From the NCBI GenBank assembly GCA_913030665.1, contig CAJWFS010000007.1, positions 1 through 54,021 of the forward strand: a stretch of 54,021 nt of DNA. Direction: 5' to 3'. The first letter of the stretch is position 1. Every line of letters starts with the position of its first letter. The DNA is from an uncultured Acidimicrobiaceae bacterium (lineage in GTDB: Bacteria; Actinomycetota; Acidimicrobiia; Acidimicrobiales; MedAcidi-G1). A program made the position numbers and the translations under genes. A model generated the notes under the pieces. The model had not been told where the DNA came from, searched no databases, and was given only the letters and a program-made list of their open reading frames with translations. This document shows, piece by piece, positions 7,834-17,081 of this stretch.

Positions 7834-8262
7834 TCAGGTAGCGGCACCCACGGCGGCCAGCACCTCGGCGACGAACGCCGGTGCCTCGACCTCGAGGCGA
7901 CGACGATTCAGGGAACGGGCAGCTACGACCTCGGCGCCGTTTCCGCTGAGCAGGCCGGCCAGCTTGTCGGCAGCGTTGCCGGGGTTCAGGGCGTGCGTCA
8001 TGAAGGCGACCACCTTCTTGTCCCATAGCGGGGGGATCTGTGAGACCTTCCCGGCGTCGCCCGGCCGGTGGCCGAAGAGGACCAGCCCGTCGACCCAGGT
8101 GCCGACGAACACGAGGTCGGCCAGGGCCAGTTCCGCGTAGTCGAGGTTGCCGACCGGTCGCACGGCGACCGTGGCTCCGGTCGCTGCGACGGCTCCGCCG
8201 ATCAACTCGGCCGCCCGCCGGGTGTTGCCGGTGCGACTCTGGTGGATGACGACCACGTTCAC
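7834..8262 (-). CDS. Flavodoxin-like protein
   Basis: The 142-residue Rossmann-like flavodoxin has the FMN phosphate loop SRTGNTRRAAE at residues 9-19, then a DLVFVGTWVDG strand-loop. The family carries FMN and acts as an electron carrier or FMN-dependent reductase. The GTG start is immediately before the first strand (NVVVIHQ). It is divergent from the FmdB gene with a 46-bp spacer. The electron partner is unknown. Confidence 0.82.
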   Translation of the reverse strand: MNVVVIHQSRTGNTRRAAELIGGAVAATGATVAVRPVGNLDYAELALADLVFVGTWVDGLVLFGHRPGDAGKVSQIPPLWDKKVVAFMTHALNPGNAADKLAGLLSGNGAEVVAARSLNRRRLEVEAPAFVAEVLAAVGAAT

Positions 8263-8268
8263 GGCCTC

Positions 8269-8274
8269 AGTGTG
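8269..8274 (-). promoter_or_regulatory. Variant -10 box for the flavodoxin gene
   Basis: CACACT ends six bases before the GTG at 8262. It matches the -10 at positions 2 and 6 only. Confidence 0.3.
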
Positions 8275-8295
8275 CCCCCACAGGTTGGGTAGTCC

Positions 8296-8301
8296 TACAC
8301 T
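8296..8301 (+). promoter_or_regulatory. -10 box for the FmdB-like gene
   Basis: TACACT ends seven bases before the GTG at 8309. Confidence 0.45.
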
Positions 8302-8308
8302 CGCCGCT

Positions 8309-8524
8309 GTGCCGACCTATGACTACCGATGCGGTGTGTGCGAGGCGGTCTTCGAGCGGCGACGTCCGATGGCTGAGTCGTCGGACCCAGCAGCCTGTCC
8401 GGACGGGCACGATGGAGCGCGTCGCGTGCTCTCGGTGTTCGCTGCCGTGGGCGGCTCCGGGCCGAACCGTTCTGCTGCTCCGATGGGCGGTTGCGGTGGG
8501 GCCTGCGCCTGCCATCCCGGGTGA
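8309..8524 (+). CDS. FmdB-family zinc-ribbon protein
   Basis: The 71-residue protein begins PTYDYRCGVCEAVFE, the hallmark of the FmdB/CxxC putative regulatory family, with a second Cys site at AACPDGH. A Gly/Cys-rich tail (GGCGGACACHPG) follows. Function is not established; a role as a small regulatory or metal-binding protein is only presumed. The GTG at 8309 exactly precedes the family's conserved PTYDY. It is followed 13 bp later by the dehydrogenase gene. Confidence 0.82.
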   Translation: MPTYDYRCGVCEAVFERRRPMAESSDPAACPDGHDGARRVLSVFAAVGGSGPNRSAAPMGGCGGACACHPG

Positions 8525-8537
8525 GTAGGGAGCATCC

Positions 8538-9311
8538 ATGACGGGACGTCTAGAGGGAAGGATCGCCTGCATCACCGGTGCCGGTTCCGGCCTGGGTAGG
8601 GCCATGGCGATCCGGTTCGCCGAAGAGGGGGCCACGGTGGCCGCCCAGGACCTCCGCTGGGAGGCTGCCGACGAGACCCTGAACCTCCTGAATGGTGACG
8701 GACACCGGGCGTTCGCCGGTGACGTGTCCGATGAGGAGGCGATGGGCGCGGTCTTTGCGGAGATCTACGGTGCCTACGGACAGCTCGACATCCAGGTCAA
8801 CAACGCCGGCGTGGATCGACTCCCGGGCGACGGCTTCGACGAGATGCTGGCCGGCGAGGGCCCGCAGATCTCGCTCATGGACCACGGTGCCTTCATCCGG
8901 ATGCTGGCCATCCATGTCGGTGGCACCTTCCTGTGCACCCGCGAGGCGGTGAAGCTCATGGACCGGGGTGGCTCGGTCATCACGCTGTCCAGCATCGCCG
9001 GACTGGCCGGGTGGGGACCGCTCCACTACGCCTCAGCTAAGGGCGCGATCCTGGGATTCACGAAGGCGGCCTGCAGGGAGCTGGGGGCAATGGGCATTCG
9101 CATCAACGCCATCGCACCCGGGGTGATCGACACTCCGATGACCGCCAGCGTGGACGAGGCTCTGCTGGCGCCGCTTGTCATGATGACGCCGTTGGGGAGG
9201 AAGGGGACGGCTGAGGAGATCGCCGCCACCGCCCTCTACCTGGCGTCGGACGAGAGTTCGTTCACCACCGGCCAGTGGTTGTCGCCCAATGGGGGCCTGA
9301 TAACGATCTAG
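8538..9311 (+). CDS. Short-chain dehydrogenase/reductase (classical SDR)
   Basis: The 257-residue enzyme has the nucleotide motif TGAGSGLG (13-20), NNAG near residue 92, and the catalytic Ser (SSIAG) and Tyr-Lys (YASAK). It is an NAD(P)-dependent alcohol/ketone oxidoreductase of the FabG-like class. An insertion after NNAGVD (about 25 residues, containing DEMLAGEGPQ) distinguishes it from typical FabG. The substrate is not inferable. Confidence 0.87.
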   Translation: MTGRLEGRIACITGAGSGLGRAMAIRFAEEGATVAAQDLRWEAADETLNLLNGDGHRAFAGDVSDEEAMGAVFAEIYGAYGQLDIQVNNAGVDRLPGDGFDEMLAGEGPQISLMDHGAFIRMLAIHVGGTFLCTREAVKLMDRGGSVITLSSIAGLAGWGPLHYASAKGAILGFTKAACRELGAMGIRINAIAPGVIDTPMTASVDEALLAPLVMMTPLGRKGTAEEIAATALYLASDESSFTTGQWLSPNGGLITI

Positions 9312-9338
9312 GCGGTCCCGGCCCGAGCGCCGATCGGA

Positions 9339-9370
9339 CATGCCCGGGCAGGTGGCGCGTACCGGGCATG
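9339..9370. terminator. Inverted repeat between convergent genes
   Basis: CATGCCCGG (9339-9347) and CCGGGCATG (9362-9370) form a perfect 9-bp stem with a 14-base loop. It lies in the 90-bp spacer between two convergent genes and could act on both strands. No U-tract is present. Confidence 0.4.
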
Positions 9371-9401
9371 CAGCCCGGATGGCCTGGTCAGGTCGAGAAG
9401 C

Positions 9402-9986
9402 TCAGTTGGTCAGGTCCAGGTCCAGCAGGTGGCGCTCCGCCACCTCGTCGGACAGTCCCATTTCCGCCATACCGGCGGCCAGGACCAGACGGTAGGAGGA
9501 GCTGGGTGGTGCTGCCGGCGGCAGCCGGCTGGAGGCCAGGGTGCACGCGGGGTATCCGTCGATGGCTTCCATGCCGAGGAGCAGGTCGATGACGCCGTCG
9601 AGCACCCGAACGGAGTCGCCGGGACCGGGCACCCTGTCGGGGAGCGAGGCCGCCGAGGTCGGGAGGCCGTTCTCCTGGGCAACGATGTCGGCCAGCTGGT
9701 TCCATGTGACCAACCAGGCCCGTCCGACCACCGGTAGCCGTTCCTCCGACGGGGGTTCGGCGGGGCAGAAGCAGCAGGCGCCGTCCCAGCGTCGGGAGTG
9801 GCCCCCGAAGTACACCGGGTGCGGGACTACTACCCGTCGGTCGCCCGTCGGCAGGGTGGCGTCGGCGCTGCCGCGGTGGGCGCCCCAGACGGTGTCGTCG
9901 CCGCAACCGGTTATGTACGCGAGGAAGCGGGCGGTCAGCAGGTTCGAGCCGTAGGCCACGTACCAGACGGGTGCGGTGGAGTTCAC
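9402..9986 (-). CDS. Gamma-glutamylcyclotransferase-fold protein
   Basis: The 194-residue protein begins with VWYVAYGSNL, the YGSNL loop that binds substrate in the GGCT/AIG2 fold. The rest is less conserved and the fold's catalytic Glu cannot be placed with confidence. GGCT-fold enzymes cleave gamma-glutamyl amides to oxoproline. It lies 28 bp after surE on the same strand and probably shares its transcript. The GTG at 9986 lacks a clear Shine-Dalgarno. Confidence 0.7.
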   Translation of the reverse strand: MNSTAPVWYVAYGSNLLTARFLAYITGCGDDTVWGAHRGSADATLPTGDRRVVVPHPVYFGGHSRRWDGACCFCPAEPPSEERLPVVGRAWLVTWNQLADIVAQENGLPTSAASLPDRVPGPGDSVRVLDGVIDLLLGMEAIDGYPACTLASSRLPPAAPPSSSYRLVLAAGMAEMGLSDEVAERHLLDLDLTN

Positions 9987-10014
9987 AGGTCGGGCCCGCA
10001 GCGGCGAGCGACCA

Positions 10015-10836
10015 TCAGCCCAGGAGGCGGGCCAGGCCCTCGGCGGCCGGGTCGCCCTCCGGGGGAGGCTCGTCTTGCAGGCGGTTCAGCCAGGAGAGGC
10101 TGACGTAGCCGGCCATCACGGCTCCGCCGTCGGTCTCCGGTGGCAGGTCGCCGGGCTCGTCCCAGTCCATCTCCACCCGGTAGGTGCCCGCATGGCCTTC
10201 CTTTGGAACCAGGCCCGAGGTTGTCAGGCTCCGTGGTGGTGCCGAGCCGGTCACGGTGTGGCGCCAGCCCTTCAGTTCGTCCACCGCAAGGTTGGGCACG
10301 TTCACGTTCAGGACCGACGGAGTCGACGGCGGGGCGGCTAGGACCCCGGCGACGACGGCATTCGCCACGGTTGCGGCAGTCGACCACCGTTGGTCGATCA
10401 GGACCTCGTCGGCTCCCTGGCCCTCGACTCCCCAGCCGGTGACTGCCTGGCTGACGGCGATGCCGGTGATCTTCCCGTTGCGTGCGGTGAGGGCGGCGCC
10501 CACGGTGCCTGAGTGGTACACGGATCGGCCGACGTTCATCCCCGGGTTGATTCCGGCCACGACCAGGTCGAACGGGTCGCCGAAGAGGCCGAGGCGGCTG
10601 TAGATGACGCAGAGGCCGGGTGGTCCGCTGACCGACCACGCCCGGTCCACACCGTCAATGTGGGCGTCGTGGACCTCGGGTCGGATGAGGTGCATGGCGC
10701 CCAGTGAGGCCCCGGCACCCGAGTACTCGGCGTCGGGGGCCACCACCGTGACGTCGCCCAGGTCCACGAGGGCCCGCGCCAGCTCGTGGAGGCCGTCGGA
10801 GTCGATGCCGTCGTCGTTGGTGACCAGGATCCTCAT
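10015..10836 (-). CDS. surE: 5'/3'-nucleotidase SurE
   Basis: The 273-residue protein begins MRILVTNDDGIDSDGL, with the metal-binding Asp8-Asp9 of SurE. VSGPPGLC and GINPGMNVGRSVYHSGTVGAA, read as two conserved blocks, follow. It hydrolyses nucleoside monophosphates in the cytosol. The ATG at 10836 is the family start and has a -10 box eight bases before it; an in-frame ATG 24 bases further up would place residues before the conserved first strand. Confidence 0.92.
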   Translation of the reverse strand: MRILVTNDDGIDSDGLHELARALVDLGDVTVVAPDAEYSGAGASLGAMHLIRPEVHDAHIDGVDRAWSVSGPPGLCVIYSRLGLFGDPFDLVVAGINPGMNVGRSVYHSGTVGAALTARNGKITGIAVSQAVTGWGVEGQGADEVLIDQRWSTAATVANAVVAGVLAAPPSTPSVLNVNVPNLAVDELKGWRHTVTGSAPPRSLTTSGLVPKEGHAGTYRVEMDWDEPGDLPPETDGGAVMAGYVSLSWLNRLQDEPPPEGDPAAEGLARLLG

Positions 10837-10844
10837 GGCAGGCG

Positions 10845-10850
10845 ACCGTA
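10845..10850 (-). promoter_or_regulatory. -10 box for surE
   Basis: TACGGT ends eight bases before the ATG at 10836, inside the 36-bp gap after the ABC-F gene. surE therefore probably has its own transcript. Confidence 0.45.
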
Positions 10851-10872
10851 CCGGCGGCACGGTGCCGGGGCG

Positions 10873-12810
10873 TCAGCCGCCGAGTCGGGTGCTGAGGCGC
10901 TCCCACTCGGCCATCAAACGGGCTGCGGCGTCCTTCGCCGCCTCGTGCTCGGCCACGACTGTGGCGGCCCGGTCCGGGTCCTGGTAAAGGTCCGGGTCGG
11001 CCAGGCGGTCCTGTACCTCCAGGACGCCCGCCTCTGCGGCCTCCCAGTCGCGTTCGGCCCGTTGGAGGCGTCGCCGGATCCCCTGGTCGGGGTCCTTCGG
11101 CTTGCCCTTCTTCTGCTTCTTCGCCGCGGATCCTGCCCTTTCGGCAGGCCGGGTGCCCGCCTTGTGGACCGTGGGTGCCGGTGCGGCGTCAGGCCGCGTC
11201 GGGTAGAGGATCCGGTCCGGGACACCTTCGTGCCACACGGCTCGTCCGTCCCTCACCTCAACCAGCACGTCGGCCACCGACCTGATGAGGTGCCTGTCGT
11301 GGGTGATCAGCACCACGGTCCCCGGGTAGGCCTCCAGCGCGTCCTCCAGGACGTCGCAGCTGGGGAGGTCCAGGTGGTTGGTCGGCTCATCCAGGATCAG
11401 GAGGTTCACCGGCACGGCGAGGGTCTTGGCCAGCGCCAGTCGGGTCTGTTCGCCACCTGAGAGGTCCCCGACCCGCCGGTCCACGGCGTCGCCGCGGAAG
11501 CCGAACGATGCCAGGTAGGTCCGGAGATTGCGGCCGTCGGTCCCGATGCCCGAAACGGTCTTGAACTCCTCGAGCACCGTGCGCCGGTCATCCAGGATCT
11601 CGGCCTGGAGCTGGTCGAAGTGGGACATGTCCACGTTCGTTCCACGGGTGACGCGGCCGGTCAACGGTGCCATCTCGCCTGTGAGGAGGCGGACGAGGGT
11701 CGTCTTGCCGGCGCCGTTGGGGCCGACCAGTGCGACCGTGCGTCCGCGTTCGATATCGAACGTCACGTTCCGGAGCACGATCTCGGGCTCCACGCCGTCG
11801 CAGTCGTCGTATCCCGCCGTTACCCCTTCCAGCTCGGCCACCAGGCGTGAGGAGCGGCGTGGCTTCGGGAATCCGAACCGGGAAGCGGGAACGTTCGGCC
11901 GGTCGACCACCACCCTGTCCAGCTTCTCGAGGGACTTGATCCTGCTCTGGACCTGCCGGGACTTCGTGGCCTTGTACCGGAAGCGTTCGATGAACCTCTC
12001 CGTATGGGCCACCTGTCGCGACTGCTGCGCGGCCATGGCCTGCTGGAGGACCAACTTCTCCTCGCGTGCCACCACGAAGTCGGCGAAGCCGCCGACGTAC
12101 TCGGTCAGGCGTCCGCCGGCGAGTTCCATGACGCGGTTGGCGACGGCGTCGATGAAGTCCCGATCGTGGCTCACGAACAGCAGGCCGCCCGACCAGGCGG
12201 CCAGGTGCTGCTCCAGCCATGCCACGCTGTCCACGTCCAGGTGGTTGGTGGGCTCGTCCATGATGAGCAGGTCCGGGGCCGAGAGCAGCAGGCGGGCGAG
12301 GGCCACCCGCATGCGCCATCCTCCCGACATCTCGTCCATGGGCCGACCGTGGTCCGCAGGGTCGAATCCCAGCCCGGAGAGGATCCGGTGGGCGTCGGAC
12401 TCCACGGCGTACCCGCCGATCTGCTCGAAGCGCGACTGGGCCTCGCCGAAGTCGGCCAGGGCCTGTTCCTGCTCGGCCCCGGAGGTCTCCCCGATCCTGA
12501 TTCCCAGGGCCTCGACCTGGTGGGCCAGTTCCGTGACGGGACCGGCACCCAGCATCACCTGTTCGAAGACTGACCTACCGGTCTCGGTGGGTAGTTCCTG
12601 GGGCAGGTAGCCGATCCGGAGGTCCCGGGGGCGGTGGACCTCGCCGGTGTCCGCGTCCTGCAGGCCGACGATGGTCTCGATCAGGGTGGTCTTGCCGGTG
12701 CCGTTTCCGCCCACCAGGGCGATCCGTCGGCCCGGCCCCAACTGCAGGGAGGCATCCGTGAAGAGGGTTCGGGGCCCGAAGGATCGGGACAGTCCGGAGG
12801 CGGTCAGCAC
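10873..12810 (-). CDS. ABC-F family ATPase
   Basis: The 645-residue cytosolic protein has two ABC domains without membrane segments. Walker A motifs are GGNGTGKTT and GPNGAGKTT, signatures are MSGGWRMR and LSGGEQTR, and Walker B motifs are [12 protein letters not shown] and [13 protein letters not shown] basic linker of the ABC-F type ([18 protein letters not shown]) joins them and a charged C-terminal coiled-coil-like tail follows. ABC-F proteins act on ribosomes (translation factors or antibiotic protection). The GTG start has an adjacent -10 box. Confidence 0.9.
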   Translation of the reverse strand: MLTASGLSRSFGPRTLFTDASLQLGPGRRIALVGGNGTGKTTLIETIVGLQDADTGEVHRPRDLRIGYLPQELPTETGRSVFEQVMLGAGPVTELAHQVEALGIRIGETSGAEQEQALADFGEAQSRFEQIGGYAVESDAHRILSGLGFDPADHGRPMDEMSGGWRMRVALARLLLSAPDLLIMDEPTNHLDVDSVAWLEQHLAAWSGGLLFVSHDRDFIDAVANRVMELAGGRLTEYVGGFADFVVAREEKLVLQQAMAAQQSRQVAHTERFIERFRYKATKSRQVQSRIKSLEKLDRVVVDRPNVPASRFGFPKPRRSSRLVAELEGVTAGYDDCDGVEPEIVLRNVTFDIERGRTVALVGPNGAGKTTLVRLLTGEMAPLTGRVTRGTNVDMSHFDQLQAEILDDRRTVLEEFKTVSGIGTDGRNLRTYLASFGFRGDAVDRRVGDLSGGEQTRLALAKTLAVPVNLLILDEPTNHLDLPSCDVLEDALEAYPGTVVLITHDRHLIRSVADVLVEVRDGRAVWHEGVPDRILYPTRPDAAPAPTVHKAGTRPAERAGSAAKKQKKGKPKDPDQGIRRRLQRAERDWEAAEAGVLEVQDRLADPDLYQDPDRAATVVAEHEAAKDAAARLMAEWERLSTRLGG

Positions 12811-12816
12811 CCCGGG

Positions 12817-12822
12817 AGGGTA
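12817..12822 (-). promoter_or_regulatory. -10 box for the ABC-F gene
   Basis: TACCCT ends six bases before the GTG at 12810. Confidence 0.5.
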
Positions 12823-12859
12823 TCGCCGCGCCGGTTGGTGCCCCGGCGGCGTCAGCCCG

Positions 12860-13795
12860 TCAGTAGGACGGTGGGTCCCATCGGATGACGGCCGCCGCAG
12901 AGGACATCCCGGCTCCGAAGCCGACCATGAGCATCAGGTCTCCGGGCGCCACCCGGTCGTCGTCGAGGGCGTCCACCAGCGCCAAGGGGATGGATGCCGC
13001 CGACGTGTTCCCGGTCCTCTCGAGGACCATTGCGGCCTTCTCGCGGGGAATGTCCAGGCGTTTCATGGCTGCGTCGATGATCCTGATGTTGGCCTGGTGC
13101 GGCACCACGAGGGTTATGTCGTCCATCGTCACGCCGGCCCGGTCCATGGCGTTGCGGGCCGCACTCTCCATGGCAAGCACGGCCCTGCGGAACACCTCCT
13201 TGCCGTTCATGAAGATCTTGCCGCCATGTTCGCAGGAGAGGATCCCGGCGGCTGACCCGTCCGACATGAGGTCCCAGCCGAGCAGGGTCGGGGAGTCGGC
13301 CGATCGTTGGATCACCACGGCCCCTGCACCGTCCCCGAACAGCACGCACGTCCCGCGGTCGGTCCAGTCGACCACGCTGGAGAGGGCGTCGCTGCCGATG
13401 AGCAGGATCGTGTCCACGCCGCCTTCGGTGAACTGCATGGCTGTCACCAGGCCGTACACGAAGCCCGAGCACGCAGCGTTCATGTCGATCGCTCCGCACC
13501 TCAGCCCCAGCTTGTGCTGGACGACCGATGCGCTGGCCGGAAACTGCTGGTCGGAGCTGCAGGTGGCCAGGAGTAGGAGGCCGACGTCGGTCGGGTCGAC
13601 ACCGGCCATGGCCAGGGCATCGCGTCCGGCGATGGTCGACATCTCGGTGACCTTGCCGTCGACGTGCCTGGCGGCGATCCCGCTGCGCTCCCTGATCCAC
13701 TCGTCGGTGGTGTCCACGAACTCGGCCAGGTCGTGGTTGGTGAGCCGTCGCTCGGGGAGGTGGGTCGCCCAACCGGTGATGCGGCCGTGGGCCAT
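12860..13795 (-). CDS. fabH: FabH-like 3-oxoacyl-ACP synthase III
   Basis: The 311-residue thiolase-fold enzyme has the FabH triad: Cys109 (NAACSGF), His233 (VVPHQAN) and Asn263 (TGNTSAAS). The N-terminal [12 protein letters not shown] block is typical of KAS III. It condenses an acyl-CoA with malonyl-ACP to start fatty-acid chains, though related enzymes make other products. No acpP or fabD lies nearby, so this may be an accessory copy. A GGAG six bases before the ATG makes this a Shine-Dalgarno-led start. Confidence 0.87.
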   Translation of the reverse strand: MAHGRITGWATHLPERRLTNHDLAEFVDTTDEWIRERSGIAARHVDGKVTEMSTIAGRDALAMAGVDPTDVGLLLLATCSSDQQFPASASVVQHKLGLRCGAIDMNAACSGFVYGLVTAMQFTEGGVDTILLIGSDALSSVVDWTDRGTCVLFGDGAGAVVIQRSADSPTLLGWDLMSDGSAAGILSCEHGGKIFMNGKEVFRRAVLAMESAARNAMDRAGVTMDDITLVVPHQANIRIIDAAMKRLDIPREKAAMVLERTGNTSAASIPLALVDALDDDRVAPGDLMLMVGFGAGMSSAAAVIRWDPPSY

Positions 13796-13915
13796 GGGGT
13801 GCTCCGATGTGGTATTCGGGGGCCGAACGGTGACAGGCCCACTGAGAGGGTAGTCAAGCGGGGATGCGAGCCGTGGCGGTCAGGGTGCGGGGCCGCTGGC
13901 CGGAGGTGGTCGGGT

Positions 13916-13921
13916 TAGGGT
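13916..13921 (+). promoter_or_regulatory. -10 box for the CysQ-like gene
   Basis: TAGGGT ends nine bases before the ATG at 13931. The spacing is slightly longer than at the other sites, so a very short leader is possible. Confidence 0.4.
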
Positions 13922-13930
13922 CGGACCAGC

Positions 13931-14668
13931 ATGCAGGATCACGAGGTCGCCGGACTCCTGGCCGGCGAGGCCGGGGACCTCCTGCTCGAGATCCGGGACC
14001 GGGCGATGGCTGAGGGGTGGTCCCCCAACCGGCTCCGGGAGGTGGGTGACAGACAGGCCCACAGGCTCCTGGCCGACCGCCTGTCCGGGCTGCGACCCCA
14101 CGACGCCCTGCTTTCCGAGGAGGGTCACGATGACGGCGGGCGTGTTGACGCCGACCGGGTCTGGATCGTGGATCCGTTGGACGGCACCCACGACTTCGGT
14201 CGACCGGGGAGCATCGAGTGGGCCGTCCACGTAGCCCTCGTGGTGGACGGTTCGCCGTCAGCGGCGGCAGTGTGCCTGCCGGCGAGTCGTCGTCTCTACG
14301 GGACGGCGATGTCCACCGCAGCGCGCCCATCGGAACGGGACCGTCCGGTCGTCATCACCAGCCGGTCACAGTGGGGGGACGCCGAGGAGGTCGCGGCGGC
14401 GATCGGGGGAGTGGTCCGGTCCTGTGGGTCGGCAGGGGTGAAGGCCATGGCCGTGGTGGCCGGATCGGCGGACGTGTACGTGCACCCGTCAGGGCTCTAC
14501 GAGTGGGATGCATGTGCACCGGCCGGGGTGGCGATGGCGGCCGGGCTGGACGTTCACGGCGTGGACGGTTCCCGCCTCGAGTTCAACAAGGCCCGCCCGG
14601 TCGTACCGGGCCTCGTCATAAGTCGACCCGAGTACACGGTGTCGGTGCTCGGCGCCCTCCGCTGGTAG
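13931..14668 (+). CDS. CysQ-like 3'(2'),5'-bisphosphate nucleotidase (inositol-monophosphatase superfamily)
   Basis: The 245-residue protein carries the metal-binding motifs of the superfamily: Glu63-Glu64 (LLSEEG), Asp81 and Asp84 in WIVDPLDGTHDF, and the C-terminal EWDACAP. The WIVDPLDGT-DF version and short length resemble CysQ, which recycles PAP formed in sulfate assimilation, but inositol monophosphatase activity cannot be excluded. It converges on coaE with 9 bp between the stops. Confidence 0.82.
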   Translation: MQDHEVAGLLAGEAGDLLLEIRDRAMAEGWSPNRLREVGDRQAHRLLADRLSGLRPHDALLSEEGHDDGGRVDADRVWIVDPLDGTHDFGRPGSIEWAVHVALVVDGSPSAAAVCLPASRRLYGTAMSTAARPSERDRPVVITSRSQWGDAEEVAAAIGGVVRSCGSAGVKAMAVVAGSADVYVHPSGLYEWDACAPAGVAMAAGLDVHGVDGSRLEFNKARPVVPGLVISRPEYTVSVLGALRW

Positions 14669-14677
14669 CCGGGTCCG

Positions 14678-15280
14678 TCAGGCCACCAGCAGGCAGAGCA
14701 GTTCGTCGACCTGCTCCGCCAGGGCGGCCTCGTCAGCGTTGTTGACCACGACGTGGTCCGCCACGGCGCGACGGTCCGCATCAGTGGCCTGGGCGGCCAT
14801 TCGCGACCGGGCATCGTCGACAGCCATGCCCCTGGCGACCAGCCGCTCCAGTCGCACCTCGGCCCTGGCCTCCACTACGACCACCTCGGTGTAACCGCGC
14901 CCATCGGCCAACTTTCCGAGGTCGCTCTCTACGAGCACAGCCATGTCCAGCACCAGCAGGTCCGGCGGGTCTTCGGACAGGGCCTCCATGCACCGTGCGA
15001 TCTCGCGGTCGATGGCGGGGTGGCTGATCGCCTCCAGGTCGGTGAGGCGACCCTCGCAGGAGAACACCTCGCGGGCCAGCGCCGCCCGGTCTATCTCACC
15101 GTTGGCGTCCAGCACGCTGTCGCCGAACTCGGATACCACGGCACGTCGGACCTCGTCGTGGGTGAGGACGCTGCGCCCCAGGGCGTCGACGTCGACCACC
15201 ACCGCACCCCGTTCGGCAAGCAACCCGGCGACGGTGGACTTGCCAGCGCCAATGCCCCCGCAGATGCCGACGACCTTCAC
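14678..15280 (-). CDS. coaE: Dephospho-CoA kinase
   Basis: The 200-residue P-loop kinase has GGIGAGKST near the N-terminus, then VDVDALGRSVL and AISHPAI, characteristic of CoaE. It phosphorylates dephospho-CoA at the 3'-OH in the last step of coenzyme A synthesis. The GTG start lies 7 bp after the stop of the hibernation-factor gene, so the two are likely co-transcribed. Confidence 0.93.
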   Translation of the reverse strand: MKVVGICGGIGAGKSTVAGLLAERGAVVVDVDALGRSVLTHDEVRRAVVSEFGDSVLDANGEIDRAALAREVFSCEGRLTDLEAISHPAIDREIARCMEALSEDPPDLLVLDMAVLVESDLGKLADGRGYTEVVVVEARAEVRLERLVARGMAVDDARSRMAAQATDADRRAVADHVVVNNADEAALAEQVDELLCLLVA

Positions 15281-15287
15281 CTCCCGG

Positions 15288-16055
15288 TCAGATGGCCGGA
15301 GAGATCAGGCCGTAGTGGCCGTCGAATCGCCGGTAGAGCACCTGGCCCCGACCCGAGTCGGGTTCGGCGAAGAACACGAACGGTTCGTCGCCTTCGTCCA
15401 GGAGGACCTCGGCCTCGAGCAACGGAAGGTGGTTCAGGACCAGGGGCGTCGGATGGATCGGGGGGCGGGTGTCGCCGGGCAGGACCTCACCGTCAACGGC
15501 GGGTACGACGTGGATGGCGCCGTCTCCGTTGTGGAACACGACGCGGTCGATGTCGTGGTCGGTGTCCAAGTACAGGTAGAAGCCATGGTCCAGGAGGTCC
15601 ATCTCGTCAGCCGCCTCCTCGACCGTCATGGGGTGCATGGCGAGCGACTTGTGGCGTACCACCTCGCGTTCGTCGGGTGGGATCGAGGCGAATCCGGGAT
15701 GGCTGGCGGCTGGCTCCGGCTCAGGGCGGTGTCGCCTGTCCTGGAGGCGCTTGCGGTGTCGTCGGAGCCGTCGTCCCAGGCGATCCTCGAGCCTGTCGAT
15801 GGCCTCGATCATCGTGTCGGCCGAGGCGTGCGCCCGGATCGCCACGCCGTTCAGGTCGAGCGTGGCCTCCGCTATGGCGGGCAGCGAATCGGAACTGTCC
15901 TCGCGGAGCCTCAGTTTGACCACGGCGGTGAGCACCGGCTCATGTCCTAACTCGCACAGCGCACGAACCTTCCCTGTCGCATGTTCCCGATCACCGACCC
16001 TCACCGGTCCCAGGGTGAGAAGTTCGACTTCACAGACGGCATGTGGCTTGGCCAA
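15288..16055 (-). CDS. hpf: Long-form ribosome hibernation promoting factor
   Basis: The 255-residue protein has an S30AE/RaiA-like N-terminal domain to about residue 105 and a charged linker. Two C-terminal modules follow: one around VVRHKSLAMHPMTVEEAADEM, the other ending VLYRRFDGHYGLISP, each resembling the dimerisation domain of long HPF. It should inactivate ribosomes in stationary phase. No ATG or GTG suits the N-terminus; the TTG at 16055 follows AAGGAGGAGG and gives the right domain length. A very long upstream frame exists but is the shadow of the hydrolase gene. Confidence 0.8.
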   Translation of the reverse strand: MAKPHAVCEVELLTLGPVRVGDREHATGKVRALCELGHEPVLTAVVKLRLREDSSDSLPAIAEATLDLNGVAIRAHASADTMIEAIDRLEDRLGRRLRRHRKRLQDRRHRPEPEPAASHPGFASIPPDEREVVRHKSLAMHPMTVEEAADEMDLLDHGFYLYLDTDHDIDRVVFHNGDGAIHVVPAVDGEVLPGDTRPPIHPTPLVLNHLPLLEAEVLLDEGDEPFVFFAEPDSGRGQVLYRRFDGHYGLISPAI

Positions 16056-16109
16056 GCCTCCTCCTTCATGTGTCGGCCCCGGTCCATCACCGCCGGGTCG
16101 TGCCAGCCC

Positions 16110-16138
16110 ATCATGGCGCGTGGGGGTCGCGTTGTCAG
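16110..16138 (-). promoter_or_regulatory. Candidate -35/-10 promoter for hpf
   Basis: CTGACA (16138-16133) and CATGAT (16115-16110) are 17 bp apart on the minus strand. A transcript from here would have a leader of about 50 bases that includes the AAGGAGGAGG of hpf. This contrasts with the leaderless pattern elsewhere. Confidence 0.35.
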
Positions 16139-16194
16139 CCCCTGCCGGACCCCTGGGCACGGTTCGACGGCGAGGGAATCCCGCACATCCCGGC

Positions 16195-16200
16195 GAGACT
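16195..16200 (+). promoter_or_regulatory. Variant -10 box for the FAH-family gene
   Basis: GAGACT ends eight bases before the ATG at 16209. It is the same variant hexamer as that before rarD. Confidence 0.28.
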
Positions 16201-16208
16201 GGCGGCCT

Positions 16209-17081
16209 ATGGCATTTCGACTGGGAAACCTCCGCGACGGCAGGGCCGTCCTCATGGACGGTGGTCTGATAGCGGCAGTCGACGGTGCCACAGCCCGCTG
16301 GTGGGACCTTGGCCGTCTGACCGAAGGCCGACTGGCCGACCCGATGGACGCCCTCGCCGACCCGGCGGCCCTGCACACACTGACCGATGTGGCGGGCATT
16401 CCCGCCGGTGCGGCGGATGGCTCGGTAGGCCTGGATGGCCTGGGTCCGGCCGTGCCCAGGCCCCGGAAGGTCTTCGGCATCGGCATGAACTACCTGACCC
16501 ACATCGAAGAGATGCGCCGGCCTCCGTCGACCGCCCCCGTCATCTTCACCAAGTTCCCGTCCTGCCTGGCGGGTCCGGCCGACGACGTCGTGTTGGTCGG
16601 GGATCGCACCGACTACGAGGTGGAGCTGGTGATCGTGGTGGGTCGACGGTGCCGCCACCTCGCCGAGTCCGACGTGTGGGATGCCGTGGCCGGCGTGACC
16701 GTGGGCCAGGACATCTCGGAGCGGGCGCTCCAGACAGCCTCGGAGCCAGCCCAGTTCAGCCTCGGCAAGAGCTACGACACGTTCGGGCCCATCGGTCCGA
16801 ACGTCGTGTCCATCGACCTGCTGGAGGAGAGGGACGACCTCCTCCTCGGCTGCTCGGTGGATGGTGAGGTCCGACAGGACAGTCGGACCAGTGAGATGAT
16901 CGTCGGGGTGAGGCAGCTGGTCGCCTACCTCTCGGGCATCTGCACGCTCGAGCCGGGCGACCTGGTGTTCACGGGTACGCCGGCCGGCGTGGGTGATGCC
17001 CAGGACCGGTGCCTGCGCCGCGGCCAACGTATCGAATCCCACATTGCCGGGGTCGGCCACATGGCCAACGACTGCGTCTGA
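16209..17081 (+). CDS. Fumarylacetoacetate hydrolase family protein
   Basis: The 290-residue protein has the FAH core: GIGMNYLTH, FTKFPSCLAGP, the metal-binding DYEVELVIVVG and VTVGQDISER, then SYDTFGPIGP and PGDLVFTGTPAGVG. The family hydrolyses or decarboxylates acylpyruvates and 2-keto-3-deoxy acids with a divalent metal. The ATG at 16209 is chosen over upstream in-frame starts because the extra residues would cover the promoter region. It converges on the fumarase gene. Confidence 0.87.
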   Translation: MAFRLGNLRDGRAVLMDGGLIAAVDGATARWWDLGRLTEGRLADPMDALADPAALHTLTDVAGIPAGAADGSVGLDGLGPAVPRPRKVFGIGMNYLTHIEEMRRPPSTAPVIFTKFPSCLAGPADDVVLVGDRTDYEVELVIVVGRRCRHLAESDVWDAVAGVTVGQDISERALQTASEPAQFSLGKSYDTFGPIGPNVVSIDLLEERDDLLLGCSVDGEVRQDSRTSEMIVGVRQLVAYLSGICTLEPGDLVFTGTPAGVGDAQDRCLRRGQRIESHIAGVGHMANDCV

